From the NCBI GenBank assembly GCA_014529385.2, contig CM043952.1:62861119-62925118 (forward strand): a stretch of DNA of 64,000 bases. The letters run 5' to 3'. Within the stretch, counting starts at the first letter, position 1; each line of letters starts with the position of its first letter. The notes under the pieces were generated by a model that had not been told where the DNA came from, searched no databases, and was given only the letters and a program-made list of their open reading frames with translations. Of the stretch, positions 11,709-23,486 are shown piece after piece. The DNA is from Adiantum capillus-veneris. Taxonomy: Eukaryota; Streptophyta; Polypodiopsida; Polypodiales; Pteridaceae. Made by a program: the position numbers and the translations under genes.

Positions 11709-11979
11709 AAAGAGATTATGAAATGTACTTTTGACAAATTGATTACAAGCAGTGGATCGAAATTTGACTTTTGTTTTGATTATGGTTCAAAGTTTACAAA
11801 ATGTTGAGTACAGTTTTCCAAAAAAATGGTTGAGTGAGGATCCAATGGTGTTTGGTAATGTAGAGAGCTGCCTTTGTCGAGTAATCTTTGAGAATAGTAT
11901 TTGAATCATTGTGTAAAGTTAGTTCACTATTTCAAGTCTGTCGCTGGTAATCTGTGCACAAAGAGCCGTTTTTTCTTAT

Positions 11980-13251
11980 CTATGAGGTACCTGCAATGCA
12001 ACGTACGCGATAAGACATTGGGATACATGAGCACGATAGAGACATCAACGTATAAAAGTAATACATGTAGCTTAGTACCTTTTGCATGTTACACTTGAAA
12101 ACAAATTTTGAAGGCAAACTGAGATCGGACTCATTTAACAGATCCTCTCGAACCTGTCTTAAAGTGACATTTGATCTAACCACAACAACTGTAAGCAAAT
12201 AATTTGAAAACCATATCTCGATGGACATCAAGGGATTAAAAGCATCCTCACTTAAATCTTGATCCATAGCTACTAACTGACCATTCACTCGATGCCACCT
12301 CATGTAGTAGAAAGAAACTATAAAATTCTGTGATGCTATCATACACTTGCACACAACCGAGGGCTTGTCAACTTTGCACAAAATGCCTTCAGAATCACTG
12401 ACATCCCAATTATCATCCAAAAAATCAAGGCAAGTTTGGGATTTGCAGATGAACATGGTTTCTGTTTTTCCAACCTCCTCATCGTGGAAGAAATCTATAA
12501 AGACATGTAATGGCATAAATAGACTAACTCGTACTTGCCTGCTTGCAATGTTTGGTCGTCACAAACACTTCAAAATTTCCTGATGAAGCTTGAGTTTAAA
12601 ACACTCAGAGGTTTCTGAAGTTGGAACTGGCCACTTTGGGGAATCTTGTTGGGGAAGAGGGAAAGGTTTCAAAGTGCCAAATCCATGGACAGAGCAAGGG
12701 ACGTTGTAAAAGTAGTCGTAAAAGAAAACTCCCCTCTCTGCGAGAGCTCTTCTCGCACTAGTTCTGTACATAACTTCTCCCACCGAAGCATGAAAAGCAT
12801 CAAAAATACCAATTATGCACTCAACTGGTTGCCAGTCTTCTTTGTTAGAAGGATAAATATCTGCAACAACAAAATATAAGAGAATGGTCACAAGAAATAG
12901 TCAACAAAATAACTTGAAGGATCTTTAAAAACTTTTTAGCAATATAGTAGTCAAACAGTTTGGTCTATGAGCAGGAAACCCCAAAGGTGACTGTTGTAGT
13001 CGTAGTTCGGAGTGTATATATGCATGCTCAATGAGCACCTCTTTCATTGTCTTTCCCGTTTGAGACAAGGGAAAACCTTTCACACGTCCTTTGTAGCTGT
13101 TGATGAATTCATTTGACATCCGTTTTCTCCTTGTTGTTTGAAGCAGAACCCAACTACCAATGGTGACTGTGGTAGACATCCAGCGACCATGGTCTAAGTC
13201 AAAGCCGTTGAATAGTTCCACAGATTTAACAGAGGCGGATGGTCGTCACGG
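11980..13251 (-). CDS. TE1 gene C, unknown protein, multi-exon
   Basis: Minus-strand coding pieces at 13221-12925 (MELFNGFDLDHGRWM), 12891-12559 (WQPVECIIGIFDAFHASVGE) and 12516-11980 (MPLHVFIDFFHDEE), separated by short AT-rich introns. It is Phe/Asp/Trp-rich and has no motif I recognise. It is convergent with the H3-Ulp1 gene, and its exact 3' end is uncertain because a GT donor follows FKCNMQK at about 12080. The same protein is recognisable in decayed form at 48720-49640, so it is a standing component of the element family and not chance frames. Function unknown. Confidence 0.55.
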
Positions 13252-13608
13252 TCATCTTCCTTCCATCTTTGTTTCTATTAGCTGCGAAGTGACACTACGC
13301 AAAAACGATAAAAGAAAAGAGGCTCACTAGTTTACACAAGAAGTAGTAGCTTGAAAAGTGTTCATCAAAAGACGTGCCTCATTGAATGTGAGTTATGGCA
13401 CATTCGGCGTTCGTCGTCCATGGCAAGAGAATAATTTGCACAAATCGCGCCGTATCTTCTTATTGAGATCTTTTTAACAGAAAAAACTCTTTTTTGAAAA
13501 CGCACAAATTTGAGATAAAAATCAAATAAATTGGAGCTACCGTTGTGGTGACTCAAACTCTATTAGTCGAACAACATTCTCTCTCTAATGCCAAAAAGTC
13601 CTTTTTTG

Positions 13609-13628
13609 AGTCCAAACTTTTCCTAATG
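13609..13628 (-). repeat. TE1 right terminal inverted repeat
   Basis: Exact complement of the left end at 3801-3820. Outside it the palindromic array resumes at tgtgctcatacggccc. Confidence 0.9.
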
Positions 13629-15195
13629 TGTGCTCATACGGCCCATTTTAACGCATAGTATGGGCCTTGACCGCCCAAACCATATCGGATGGTTATGAGA
13701 CTTTTCACGAGAGGAAAAAAAGTATTATTCTCTCACCTGTGAAACATTGCAAATCTATCCAAAATAGTATGGGCGGTCAAGGCCCATACTATGCGCTAAA
13801 ATGAGCCGTATGGCTCATATGAACCATTTTAGCGCATAGTATGGACCTTGACTACCCATACCAATTTGGATGGTATGAAACACTCCCACTGGCCATATGA
13901 TGTGGTTTGGGTGATCTCAACCCATATTATGCGCTAAAATGGACTCTATGGCTCATACGGTCCATTTTAGCACATAGTATGGGCATTGACCATCCAAACC
14001 ATATTGGATGGCCACAAGACATTGCATGGATTATGAAATAATACTCACTCCCACCTATCACGCAGCCATTCAATATGGTTTGGGCGGTCTCGACCCATAC
14101 TATGCACCAAAATGTGTGTATGATTCATATGTCCCATTTTAGCATATAGTATGGGCCTTGACTACCCATACCATATCATATGGCTTTGCAACTTTATAGG
14201 GGTGGGAAAATGATACTCAACCCCACCCGAGCAAAGTCTTATGGCCATCCAATATGCTTTGGGTTATTTAGATCCATATCATGCACTAAAATGGGTCGTA
14301 TGGCTCATATGGCCTTTGATCACCTATACCATATTGGATGGTTGTGCAACATTGCAAGGGTGGGAGAATGGTGCACACTCCCACCCCTACTAATTTTTGT
14401 GGCCATCCAATATCATTTAAGTGGTCTTGAATCATACTTTGCTTTAAAATGGGTTATATGGCTCATATGGCCCATTTTAGCGCATAGTATGGGCCTTGAC
14501 CGTCCAAACCATATCGGATGTCTATGAGATGTTGTATGAGTGGGGATGAGAACTGTTACCTCCCATAGTATGGGCCTTGACTGTCCAAAACATATCGGAC
14601 GTCTATGAGATTTTGTATGAGTGGAGTTGAGAACCATTACCTCCCCATGTGTAAAGTTGCACAAATATTCAAGCAAGTATGGGTGATCAAGGATAATACT
14701 ATGCGTCAAAATGGGCCATATGGCCTATTTTTGCGCACAGTATGGATCAAAACTAACCAAACCATATAGAATGGCCATGAGACTTTTCATGGGTGGGGGT
14801 GAGAATCATTGTTTCACCGGTGTAAATCCATCCAAACTGGTATGGGTGGTCTAAGCCCATACTATGTACTAAAATGGGACGTATGAGCCATACGACCCAT
14901 TTTAGAGCATAGTATGGGTCGAAACTATCCAAACCATATTGGATGGTTGCAAAACATTGCATAGGTGAGGGTGAGCACCATTTTCCCACCCATGCAAAGT
15001 TGCACAACCATCAGATATGATATATGTGGTCAAGGCCCATACTAAGCGCTAAAATGGGTCGTATGAGCCATACAGTCCATTTTAGTGCATAGTATGGGTC
15101 AAAACTACCCAAACCATATCGGATGGCTGTGAAACTTTGCATGGTGGGGGTGAGCACCGTTTCTCCACCCATGAAAAGTTGCATAGTCATCCAAG

Positions 15196-15240
15196 TTTAG
15201 GGTTTATGGCTTATGGTTTAGGGTTTAGGGTATAGGGTAG
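15196..15240 (+). repeat. Interstitial telomere-like block 1
   Basis: tttagggtttatggcttat followed by tttagggtttagggtat: degenerate copies of the plant telomere repeat TTTAGGG inside a unit of the palindromic array, starting directly after the arm phrase catccaag. Confidence 0.7.
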
Positions 15241-15345
15241 CCATACGGTTCATTTAGCGCATAGTATGGGTGGGGACCACCCAAACCATATTAGATGGTT
15301 GTGAAGCACCATTCCCCCACCCGTCCAAAGTTTCACAACCATCCA

Positions 15346-15490
15346 AGTTTGGGATTTATGGGTTAGGGTCTTGGTGTTTAGGGTAGGGTACAGGGTACAT
15401 GGTACATGGTACAGGATGGTTCAAGGTTTAAGGTTTTATGGGTTAAAGTTTAGGGTTTAGGACTTAGAGTATATGGTTTAGGGTTTACAA
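15346..15490 (+). repeat. Interstitial telomere-like block 2
   Basis: A longer degenerate (TTTAGGG/TTAGGG) stretch with gggtacatggtacatgg variants. It also starts after catccaag, the same point in the repeat unit as block 1. Confidence 0.65.
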
Positions 15491-16860
15491 CACAAAGTAT
15501 TGATCGATACCTCCCAAACCATCTCGGATGGTGACGATACTTTTCACAGGTGGGGGTGAGCACCATTTTCCTACCCGTGAAAATTTTCATAATCATTTGA
15601 TATGGCTTGGGCGGTCAAGGTCCATACTATGCGCTAAAATGGACCATATAGCTCATGCTGGTCATTTTAGCACATAATATGGGCCTTGACCGCCCATACT
15701 ATATTGGATAGCTACAACAGTTTGCATGGGTGGTGTGAGCACTATTCCCTTACCTCTTCAAAGTTGCACAAACATCCAAATTGGTGTGGACGTTCAAGGC
15801 CCATACTATGTGCTAAAATAGACTGTATGAGCCATACGACGTGTTTCAACGCATAGTATGATTCGAAACCGTCCAAACCATATCGGATGGCCACAAGACT
15901 TTTCATGAGTCGAGGTGAGCACCCTTTCCTATCGTCTGCAAGGTTGCACAACCATCTAATATGGTATGAGTGGTCAAGGCTCATACTATGTGCTAAAATG
16001 GGTCGTATGAGCCATATGACCCATTTTAGCGCATAACATGGTTTGGGACCACACAACCATATCGGATGAACAAAAGAATTTGTGCGGGTGGGGGTGAGTG
16101 CCATTACTCCACCCATGCAAAGCTGTAAAACCATCTGATATGGCATGGACGGTCAAGACCCATACTATGCGCTAAATTGGGTCGTACGAAACATAAGACC
16201 CATTTTAGCGTATAGTATGGGTCGGGACGGCCCAAACCATATTGAATGGCTCTGAAATTTTTCATGGGTGGGATTGAGCACAAATACCCCATGCATGAAA
16301 AATTCCACATCCATCTAGTATGGTATAGGCTGTCAAGACCCAAACTATGCGTTAAAATGGGTCTATGGCTCATACGACCCGTTTTAGGGTATAGTATGAG
16401 TCAGGACCACCCAAACCATATCAGATGGCCGTGAGACTTTTCACAGGTGGGGTGAGAATCATTTTTTCATCACTATAAATTTTCACAGAAATCAAATATG
16501 GTTTGGACGATCAAGACCCATACTAAGAGCTAAAAGTTTTTGTAGTTGCTCATATGATCAATATTAATTTTAGTGTATATTATATATCGAGACCTCCCAA
16601 ACGATATTAGATGGCCACAAAAATTTGCACGGATAGAGGTAAGCACTATTTCCCCACCCGTGCACGGTTGCATAGCCATCCAAACTAATATGGGTGGTCA
16701 AGGACCATACTATACGGTAAAATGGGTCGTATGGTTCATACATCCCATTTTAACGTATAATATGGTTCGAGACCACCCAAACCATATCGAATGGCCACGT
16801 GAATTTGCAAGGGTGGGTTTGAGCTCCATTTCTCCACCCTTACAGAGTCTTGTGGCTATC

Positions 16861-17640
16861 CTTCTAGTTACAACAGAGATTGCCCCGTCGATGCTACTGG
16901 CCCCGTCATGGTGTCATAGGCCATGGTGTTCTCCGCTTTGTTCTTCATGCACGCGTTGACCCTCACTGACACACCCGTCGTGTTGGATCACCCATCAGCC
17001 CATGCCGCCCAATTGTCACACTCGTGCACGGCCCGTCGGCCTTACCGACGCTACCGGCACCATCATGGTGGAGTCGGCATTGGAGTTGTTCGCTCCATCC
17101 TTCACACACTCGTCGATCCTCGTCGATCCTGCACGGCTCGTTGACTTCGTCGATGCTACCGGCCTTGATCGTCCCCATCACAGTGCTGTCGACAGTGGCG
17201 TCGTCCGCTCCATGCTTCAAGCACCCGTCTGCCTGTCCACCTCTGCTGGCCCGCTCCATCGCGTCATCAAAGACTTGCACAGAAAATCCCTCGGTTGTCC
17301 TCCCTCGACATAGTCGGTCCCATCAGTGCACCCGACCTTCATCAGTCTTGTCACGTTGTCATCGACGATGACGTCGTCTGCTTCGTGCTTCATGTACACG
17401 TCAGCCCTCATTGACATACTCGAAGCCTCGGCTCAACCGTCGGCCTGTACTGTTCCGTCAACGCATCTATGCCCTCAGTTATCCTCCATCGATGTAGTCG
17501 ACCACGTCATAGTGGAGTCTCAGACGACTCTATCAAGCACCCGTTGATCCTCGTTTGTATGCTCCGTTCCTTGCCGTAGCATGGGCCATCCCGTTGTTAC
17601 ACCAGGTTTCGTCGACGGACGCGTCGTTCACAACGTCGGC
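16861..17640. repeat. GC-rich degenerate tandem repeat
   Basis: Phrases of the type gtcgatgctaccggcc, ccatcatggtggagtc, gtccgctccatgcttca and cacccgtcgatcctc recur at about 16890, 17050, 17150, 17340 and 17490, giving units of roughly 100-150 bp. All frames are open for 70-115 codons because of composition; none looks like a protein. Confidence 0.5.
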
Positions 17641-18235
17641 CATCACATCCTCTCATGGAAAACCTCCTCTTGTCCTTCCGCCAATAAGGGGGTTTCCCCT
17701 TATTTCTGGCCCGTGGGGTCAAAAGCATCGTGGGGTTTCTTGGTCGTGGGCTTCATGGGCGTCGTGGGGTTTTTCAGGACAGTGGGGTTCATGCCTGACC
17801 GTGGGGTTCCGACGCCTTGAACCATGGGGTTGCCATGGTTCTTGGGGGGTTTTTCGGCCCACACCAGATTGTGTACAACTATAAGGGTAGTGGTGCTCAA
17901 TTGAAACGGAGATGGACGTCTCTTGTGACGTTGGGATGCAATCCCCCCTCAGGCAAGTGCCAAGGCTACCTTCCGCCGATGGGCTTAGCTACTTTTAGGT
18001 CGTTTCCAGATCTTGCGAGGATCAACGCGCTCGGGATGGTCGACAAGGCTCGGTAGGCAATGAGTGACGGTGGACCGTGGCTAGGGCTGGGGCACTGACT
18101 ACGGTGAGCTCTTGTCCAGAGTGCGATGTGATCAAGAAACACGATGAACGTTTTTCTCGTTGCGAGCTACATGCGACTTGTATTGATACAGAAGGTCCAA
18201 AACCGATGTGTATAAGTAAACAAAATCTGTTTTTT
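17641..18235. other. GTGGGGTT-rich stretch and spacer without a gene
   Basis: About 17716-17840 contains repeated gtggggtt or atggggtt words about 25-40 bp apart. The rest shows no gene, and short frames are shadows. Confidence 0.4.
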
Positions 18236-19109
18236 AAAAAAGTTTTTTTTTGTGATCCAATGATATTTCAAATAAATAGAATTTTATTAATATTTTATAT
18301 TTTTGTAAGATAAAAAATTACATAATTTTTTATTTTTTATTTTTGCTTTAATTACCACGTAAATAACTAGGTATAGGTATCTTGATTTTCAATTTATTTA
18401 CATTATTTAAAAAAATTTAAAACATGACATGGCTATTGAGGTGTCCATGCATGAATGACACGATCATCCATGTGGCAAGCTGATGTGAATGATTGATGAC
18501 ACGGAATGCATAGGTGGAAAAATGAGGTGGCAGATAAGATCTCATTATTTGCCATATCATACGATGACGTGTTAAAATGGTGACATGTAATGATTAGGTG
18601 ACAAAAAAGGAGGTGATGAGTTGGCGAGGTGGCGATGTGGCATACTTGGTGGTTCATGAAAAGGCGAGTGATGTGGCAAGCCGTGCAAGCAATACTTACA
18701 CATGGCGTGTGAGGTGATGGATGACATGGTACTTAAGGTGAAGTGGCATGCAAGGTGGTGTATGAGTTGGTAATTAGAGGGACATGGCAAGCCAAGTGTT
18801 ACGGTCAAAGTGTTGACAATGGTGATGTGGAAGGTGAGATGGGGTGATGACAATGGACCTTTGGTGACATGATTGTCTCCTTGTATGAGATGGACTAGCC
18901 AACTAAGATTGAGAGAGTAGGACCAAGCCATGGTTGGTTGACAAGTGTCAAAATTTTTGGTTTGGTATTTTACCAAACGTAAGGAGACACACCTTAAGTG
19001 AATGGTGCAAACATGGCATTCTTTTTGAGACCGTGGCCTTGTACATTTCTTTTCCAATGTCTAATGTCAATGTGCTTGGTTCCACCTTGATGAGTTTCAT
19101 GCATCAAAT
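18236..19109. other. AT-rich stretch, then degenerate gatgtggcaagc-type repeats
   Basis: 18236-18420 is AT-rich with T and A runs. 18421-18900 repeats short words such as gatgacatgg, gatgtggcaag and gaggtggc at irregular spacing. No gene is supported. Confidence 0.45.
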
Positions 19110-19132
19110 CATCCTTTTTTTGGATTGTTTTC

Positions 19133-20513
19133 TTGGTCTTAAAGAGAAAGAAGATTCTATGCTTTCCAATAATGGGTCCAGATGTTGAGTGGGAGAAACT
19201 TGATGCTAAGGCCAAATCTACCCTCCGTTTTCATTTGGTCAAATGTGTGTACTTTACTATAGTTGGAGAAAGGACTGCTAGAGATGTATGGATAAGTTGT
19301 GTTCCAGTTATGAGAACAAAAGTGCCACTAATAATTTTTTCTTGATGAAGAAGTTGTTTGACCTTTGTATGAAGGAAGAGGGCACTATTTCTACTCACAT
19401 TAATGAGTTCAATATCATTTTCACTCAGTTGACCACTCAGGGTTTGGTCTTCGATGAGGAAATCAAATATATCTTCTTGCTATGCAGTTTACCCTCATCT
19501 TGGGATACGTTCTGTACTGCGATTAGCAACTCAACACCTGGTACGGGTCTAGTGTACAATGACTTCCTTGGGAGTCTGTTTACCGTGGAGATTTGTAGGA
19601 AATCTCTCGAAGGCAAGAAGGATGGTGATGTGTATGTTGCTAGTGATAGACAGAGGGATCGCACTCAAAGTCGTGCCAAAAGCAAGGAACATGGGGGCTC
19701 ACGCATTAAGTCTCGGGGTTCTATGCGTAATGTTGAGTGCTATCACTGCCATTAAAAAGGGCATGTGAAGAAGGATTGCAAGAAATGGCAGCAAAGCAAG
19801 AAGGATAACCAATCCGATGAAACTTCTAAGTCTGATGATTCAAACAAGGGCAAAGCAAAGTTAGAGGAGATCAATGTGGTAGAGTCTTCAAAAGCTCCTA
19901 TTGTAAAGACTCTTCCAGTGGTTGTTATGCCACTTATCTCTGACATATTGGTCTTCACAACAGATCTACCTGTCGCGGCTCTTGTTACAGAAGATGTGCA
20001 GTATGCACAGAATTGGATAGTAGATTCAAGTGCAAGTTTCCACGTGACACCACATAGAGAGTGGTTCTCTGCTTATTCTCACTCTTGTGGCAAAGTGAGA
20101 CTTGGTGATGCTTATGAACTAGACATTGAGGGTGTCGGAAACGTCAAATTGCATCTAAGGGATGGCACACACTTTACTTTATGTAATGTCAGACATGTGC
20201 CCAAGTTGACTAAAAGCTTGATTTCTGTTGGTCAGCTTGATGATTTGGTCTACAACACCACATTTGGAAATGGTTCGTGGATAGTACGCAAAGGTAATCT
20301 TGTTGTACTCAGAGGTCAGAAGCATGCCAACCTTGTATTCCATGCATGTGTCCGATGTTGGTCATGATTACATATCTATAACCGAGCTGCCATCTACTAA
20401 GTTGTGGCATTGCTGGCTAGGTCATATTAGCCAATAAAGAAATAAGAACTCTGACTCGTTTTGGCTACTTACCTATCTTGTCTTATGTTGACTTTCTTGT
20501 TTGTGAGCACTGT
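19133..20513 (+). pseudogene. Copia-1 gag, protease and integrase start
   Basis: Gag (UBN2-type) is recognisable from DVEWEKLDAKAKSTL through FLMKKLFDLCMKEEG. A CCHC knuckle (CYHC...GHVKKDC) at about 19735-19785 has a stop codon inside it. The protease active site reads DSSAS where the family has DSGAS. A GAG-pre-integrase segment (LWHCWLGH) follows, with stops. There are at least two frame changes. It is the upstream half of copia-1, interrupted at the integrase CEHC motif by TE2. Confidence 0.8.
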
Positions 20514-20517
20514 ACTA

Positions 20518-20657
20518 ATTAGGCAAAATTTGGACTCACAAAGGGGCACTTTAAAGAGTTTGACTTTACCTCTCTCTACCAAAACGGGCACATGGATAAA
20601 TTTTTGCAAACAAACTCCAAAGTTGGTGGAGGTTTTACAGTTAGAATGTCCTCTTCA
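20518..20657 (+). repeat. TE2 left terminal inverted repeat
   Basis: 140 bp matching the complement of 33093-33232 with about 10 differences. It is separated from the inner ~14 bp of the repeat (20824-20837) by a 166-bp hairpin insert that the right end lacks. Confidence 0.88.
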
Positions 20658-20823
20658 AGATCTATCTACTGATATATAGCACACCATGAGATTCCTCGTA
20701 TTTTAGAAGATTCTTTTTTTGATTCACCTATGATGTGACAACTCTGTCGGAATCTAAGTGAATCAAAAAAAGAATCTTCTAAAATATGAGGAATCTCATG
20801 GCGTCATATATATCAGTAGATAG
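20658..20823. repeat. Hairpin (MITE-like) insert inside the TE2 left end
   Basis: Two ~72-bp arms, about 20658-20728 and 20759-20823, are near-perfect complements (gatctatctactgatata against its mirror; gattcctcgtattttagaag against its mirror) around a ~30-bp loop. The right end of TE2 lacks it, so it arrived after the ends were formed or marks a later rearrangement. Confidence 0.8.
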
Positions 20824-20837
20824 AGCTGGGTGAAAGC

Positions 20838-21036
20838 ATGAATAGGTGGAAAGCTATATATGTGATATAATTAAATAGCATAGCATGACATTGGGGGTGT
20901 GGTCACTGGTGCCATATTTCAGACGTCCAAATTTATATTCTAAAAAATGTTATACTAAAAAATTCAGCCTTCACACACCCACTTTGTTTCATGAGTAGTT
21001 GGCAGTTTCAAACACCGTGCCCCCCGACCCCCCCGC

Positions 21037-21109
<73 letters not shown>

Positions 21110-21547
21110 TCGCGCGTGCGCGTGCGTGGTCAAGGTCTACTGTTCTTAGAGCTTCTACTGTGCAAGCTTGGCTACTTCAAGGACGATTGCAGTAACCGCC
21201 CTCTTCTCTTCGAGGTATGTCTCTCCCATTGAACATGTACACTCTCTACTGCTTGAGCATGCGCACCCCACCTGGGATCATTTAGCTACATTAAGCTGCA
21301 TTTGGAGCTGCATGAGTGACACACCTTGCTCATTTGCAACAAGAGGCAAGCTCCCGAGGTAATTTGCTAGTCCACAAGCTACATGCAATCTTGGGGCAAA
21401 TCCCATAGCACATCACCTTGAATGCCCTGCTTACAAGAGCAAGCCCATGAAGTTCTTGTTTCTTTTTAGCAGGGATGATAAGCGAGGGCACACCACGTCT
21501 CATGAGTTCATTGCATGATGTGCAGGTATATCACTTGAGACTGCATC
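20838..21547. other. TE2 left non-coding region
   Basis: Contains a (CT)n-(GT)n microsatellite at 21037-21108 and probable upstream sequence of gene D. No other gene is seen. Confidence 0.5.
21037..21108. repeat. (CT)n-(GT)n compound microsatellite
   Basis: A short CT run followed by about 59 bp of perfect GT repeat. Confidence 0.97.
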
Positions 21548-22413
21548 ATGGCACCTTCCTCAAAGCATCCGATTCAAGCAAGCAGCAGTCTAGTTAGGAA
21601 CATTGAACCACCTCTGCATACGAAGTTTTGTCGTCTTGCCGAGGAATTTCATATGGAGCGTGGATTGCCATTGGAGGGAGTTGATCCACGTACTTGACAG
21701 GAAACAATGATATCTTTGAGGAGGATTGGGAAGCTGTCTTTATATGCCCAAAGCCTGTTCCGGGTAGCCAGAAGAAAGTGAAGGCATACCATGCTCGGTC
21801 GGAGTTCTTACAAAATCTTGTGTGGAGACACAAGGATGTCTACCAGGAGGGTCCCTTCATGTATGAAGTAGGGACTCAATTTGCAAAGGCCTTTGCATTG
21901 GAAAACTGCAGTGAATCTGGCAAACATCAGATTTCTTGGGCTATCTTTGCAGAGAGGGCAATGAGAGCCTCAGAAGAAAGACACAACTTGCAAAACAAGA
22001 TCAAGAGGTGGAAAGAGCAGATGAGTGGTAGAGGGAGAGGTTCCAAAACCACTGCTGCCTCTACCAGATCGTCATTGAAAACAGAAGGTACGTCTGTACC
22101 ATTGTCAAGCGTGCCTACAGGAGGATGCCTGGTACAATTGGCAGAGGAGGATAGCAGGGCACTTGCAGAAATGAAGAATATTGCAGAGGGCAGATTGCAA
22201 GACTATAAGTCAAGACTTGAGGGTGCAAAGAAGCAGGTAGAGGATCAAGTCAGAGAATTGCATAGGGCTGAGGGTGCTCAAATCTCAAACACTTTGGCCA
22301 TAAAGTTGCAAATGGAGATTGATTGCGTGCAAGACCCTGTAGCTCAACAACGCCTGATTGATTTGATTGGACAGTTCTCGAGTACTACTAGAGAGAATGT
22401 TGATGAATTATAA

Positions 22414-23486
22414 GCCAATGTGGCTAAAGCAAAGGTGCATACCCTCCTACATGTGCTTCACTTTGTTTTGGAGTATGTGGTTCACTTCCATGTGGTTATG
22501 TGGTTAGAGTGTTATGGATTGTATGGTTATGTATTGTATGAGCATATTCTATTTCTGCTATGTGCTATACAACACAAAATATGTGCTATATGGCCACAAC
22601 ATAGCCATCATCTTCATGGAGTGGGTGGTTATATGCTATGTGCTATGTGCTATATGGTCACAACATAGCCATCATCTTCATGGAGTGGGTGGTTATATGC
22701 TATGTGTGGTTATGTGCTATGTGCTTTATAGTTCAATCTAGGTGCAACATGCTCACAATAGTACCCTCATCTATTTGGAATGTGTGTGATTCTATGCTAT
22801 GTGCTTTGTGTGGTTATGTGCTATGTGATACATAGCACAATGGACATGTGTAATATGTGCTATATAGCATACTTGTATGCTATATGCTCACAGTATAGCC
22901 CTGAAGTGTGTGTTAAATATTGATATGTGCTACATAGCACAATCTTTTTATGTGCTATGTGCTAAATAGCACATTTTGTGTGTTATATGTTCACAATATA
23001 GCCCTGGAGTGTGTGTAATAGTGAATTGTGCTATATAGCACAATCTCTATTTTTGCTATGTGCTACATAGCACATCTCTAATTGTGATATGTGCTACATA
23101 GCACAATATTTGTGCTATATGCTATGTGCTATGTCTCATATAGCCCATTGCATATCATATACCTCACAAGCTTGTGCTATATAGCATATAGAGACAATGT
23201 TTGGGCTATATCTGGTATTTTAAAAAGTCTCTCTGCTATGATCTACAGTGCATACTCTATGTAGAACTTATAGCACATTATACTTGGACTGTGCTATGTG
23301 TTATATAGCACAGTGCATATCATATACCACTTCAAGCTTGTGTTTATAGCATATAGAGTAAGTGCTTGTCTTATATGTGGTATTGCAAATAGGGGATAAG
23401 ATTCACGTTGCATATTCTTTTTAGCAATCTGCTTTTGTTGGGTTATTGAGACTTAAATTAGATGTGTTGTCTTCTTTGTTTCACAG
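22414..23486. repeat. Intron of gene D packed with TAGCACA / TGTGCTA words
   Basis: Dozens of gctatgtgctatatagcaca-type words, many self-complementary; tgtgctatatagcaca at 23027-23042 is a perfect 16-bp palindrome. Within it, ~60-bp units (tatggccacaacatagccatcatcttcatggagtgg, split by variants) are tandemly duplicated at about 22590-22710. No coding potential. Confidence 0.75.

Larger units (their letters stand above)
3801..13628. mobile_element. TE1: 9.8-kb TIR DNA transposon carrying a histone H3-Ulp1 gene
   Basis: The ends are perfect 20-bp inverted repeats, CATTAGGAAAAGTTTGGACT at 3801-3820 and its complement at 13609-13628. The flanks are the two halves of one dyad centre of the ~178-bp repeat, so the element lies inside the array. 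Joining the flanks restores a near-normal unit, and I find no clean target-site duplication. Inside are four genes: transposase-like gene A (plus), gene B (minus), the H3-Ulp1 gene (plus) and gene C (minus). B and H3-Ulp1 are divergent around a repeat-rich promoter. I cannot assign a named superfamily; the CATTA start recalls CACTA elements but the proteins do not obviously match TNP1/TNP2. Confidence 0.85.
13629..16860. repeat. Array B of ~178-bp inverted-repeat units
   Basis: Continuation of array A, about 17-18 diverged units with the same two dyad axes per period. Some units are shortened (for example 14560-14580). Two units near 15190 and 15345 have one arm replaced by TTTAGGG-like DNA. 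Open frames here are shadows of the repeat. Confidence 0.9.

Noticed and set aside
16923-17900. Overlapping 65-115 codon frames on both strands
   Set aside because: GC-rich repeat with few stop codons in any frame; translations share no protein-like pattern.
22540-23350. CRISPR-like array of short repeats
   Set aside because: Words are irregular, without fixed spacers, and the context is a plant transposon intron.
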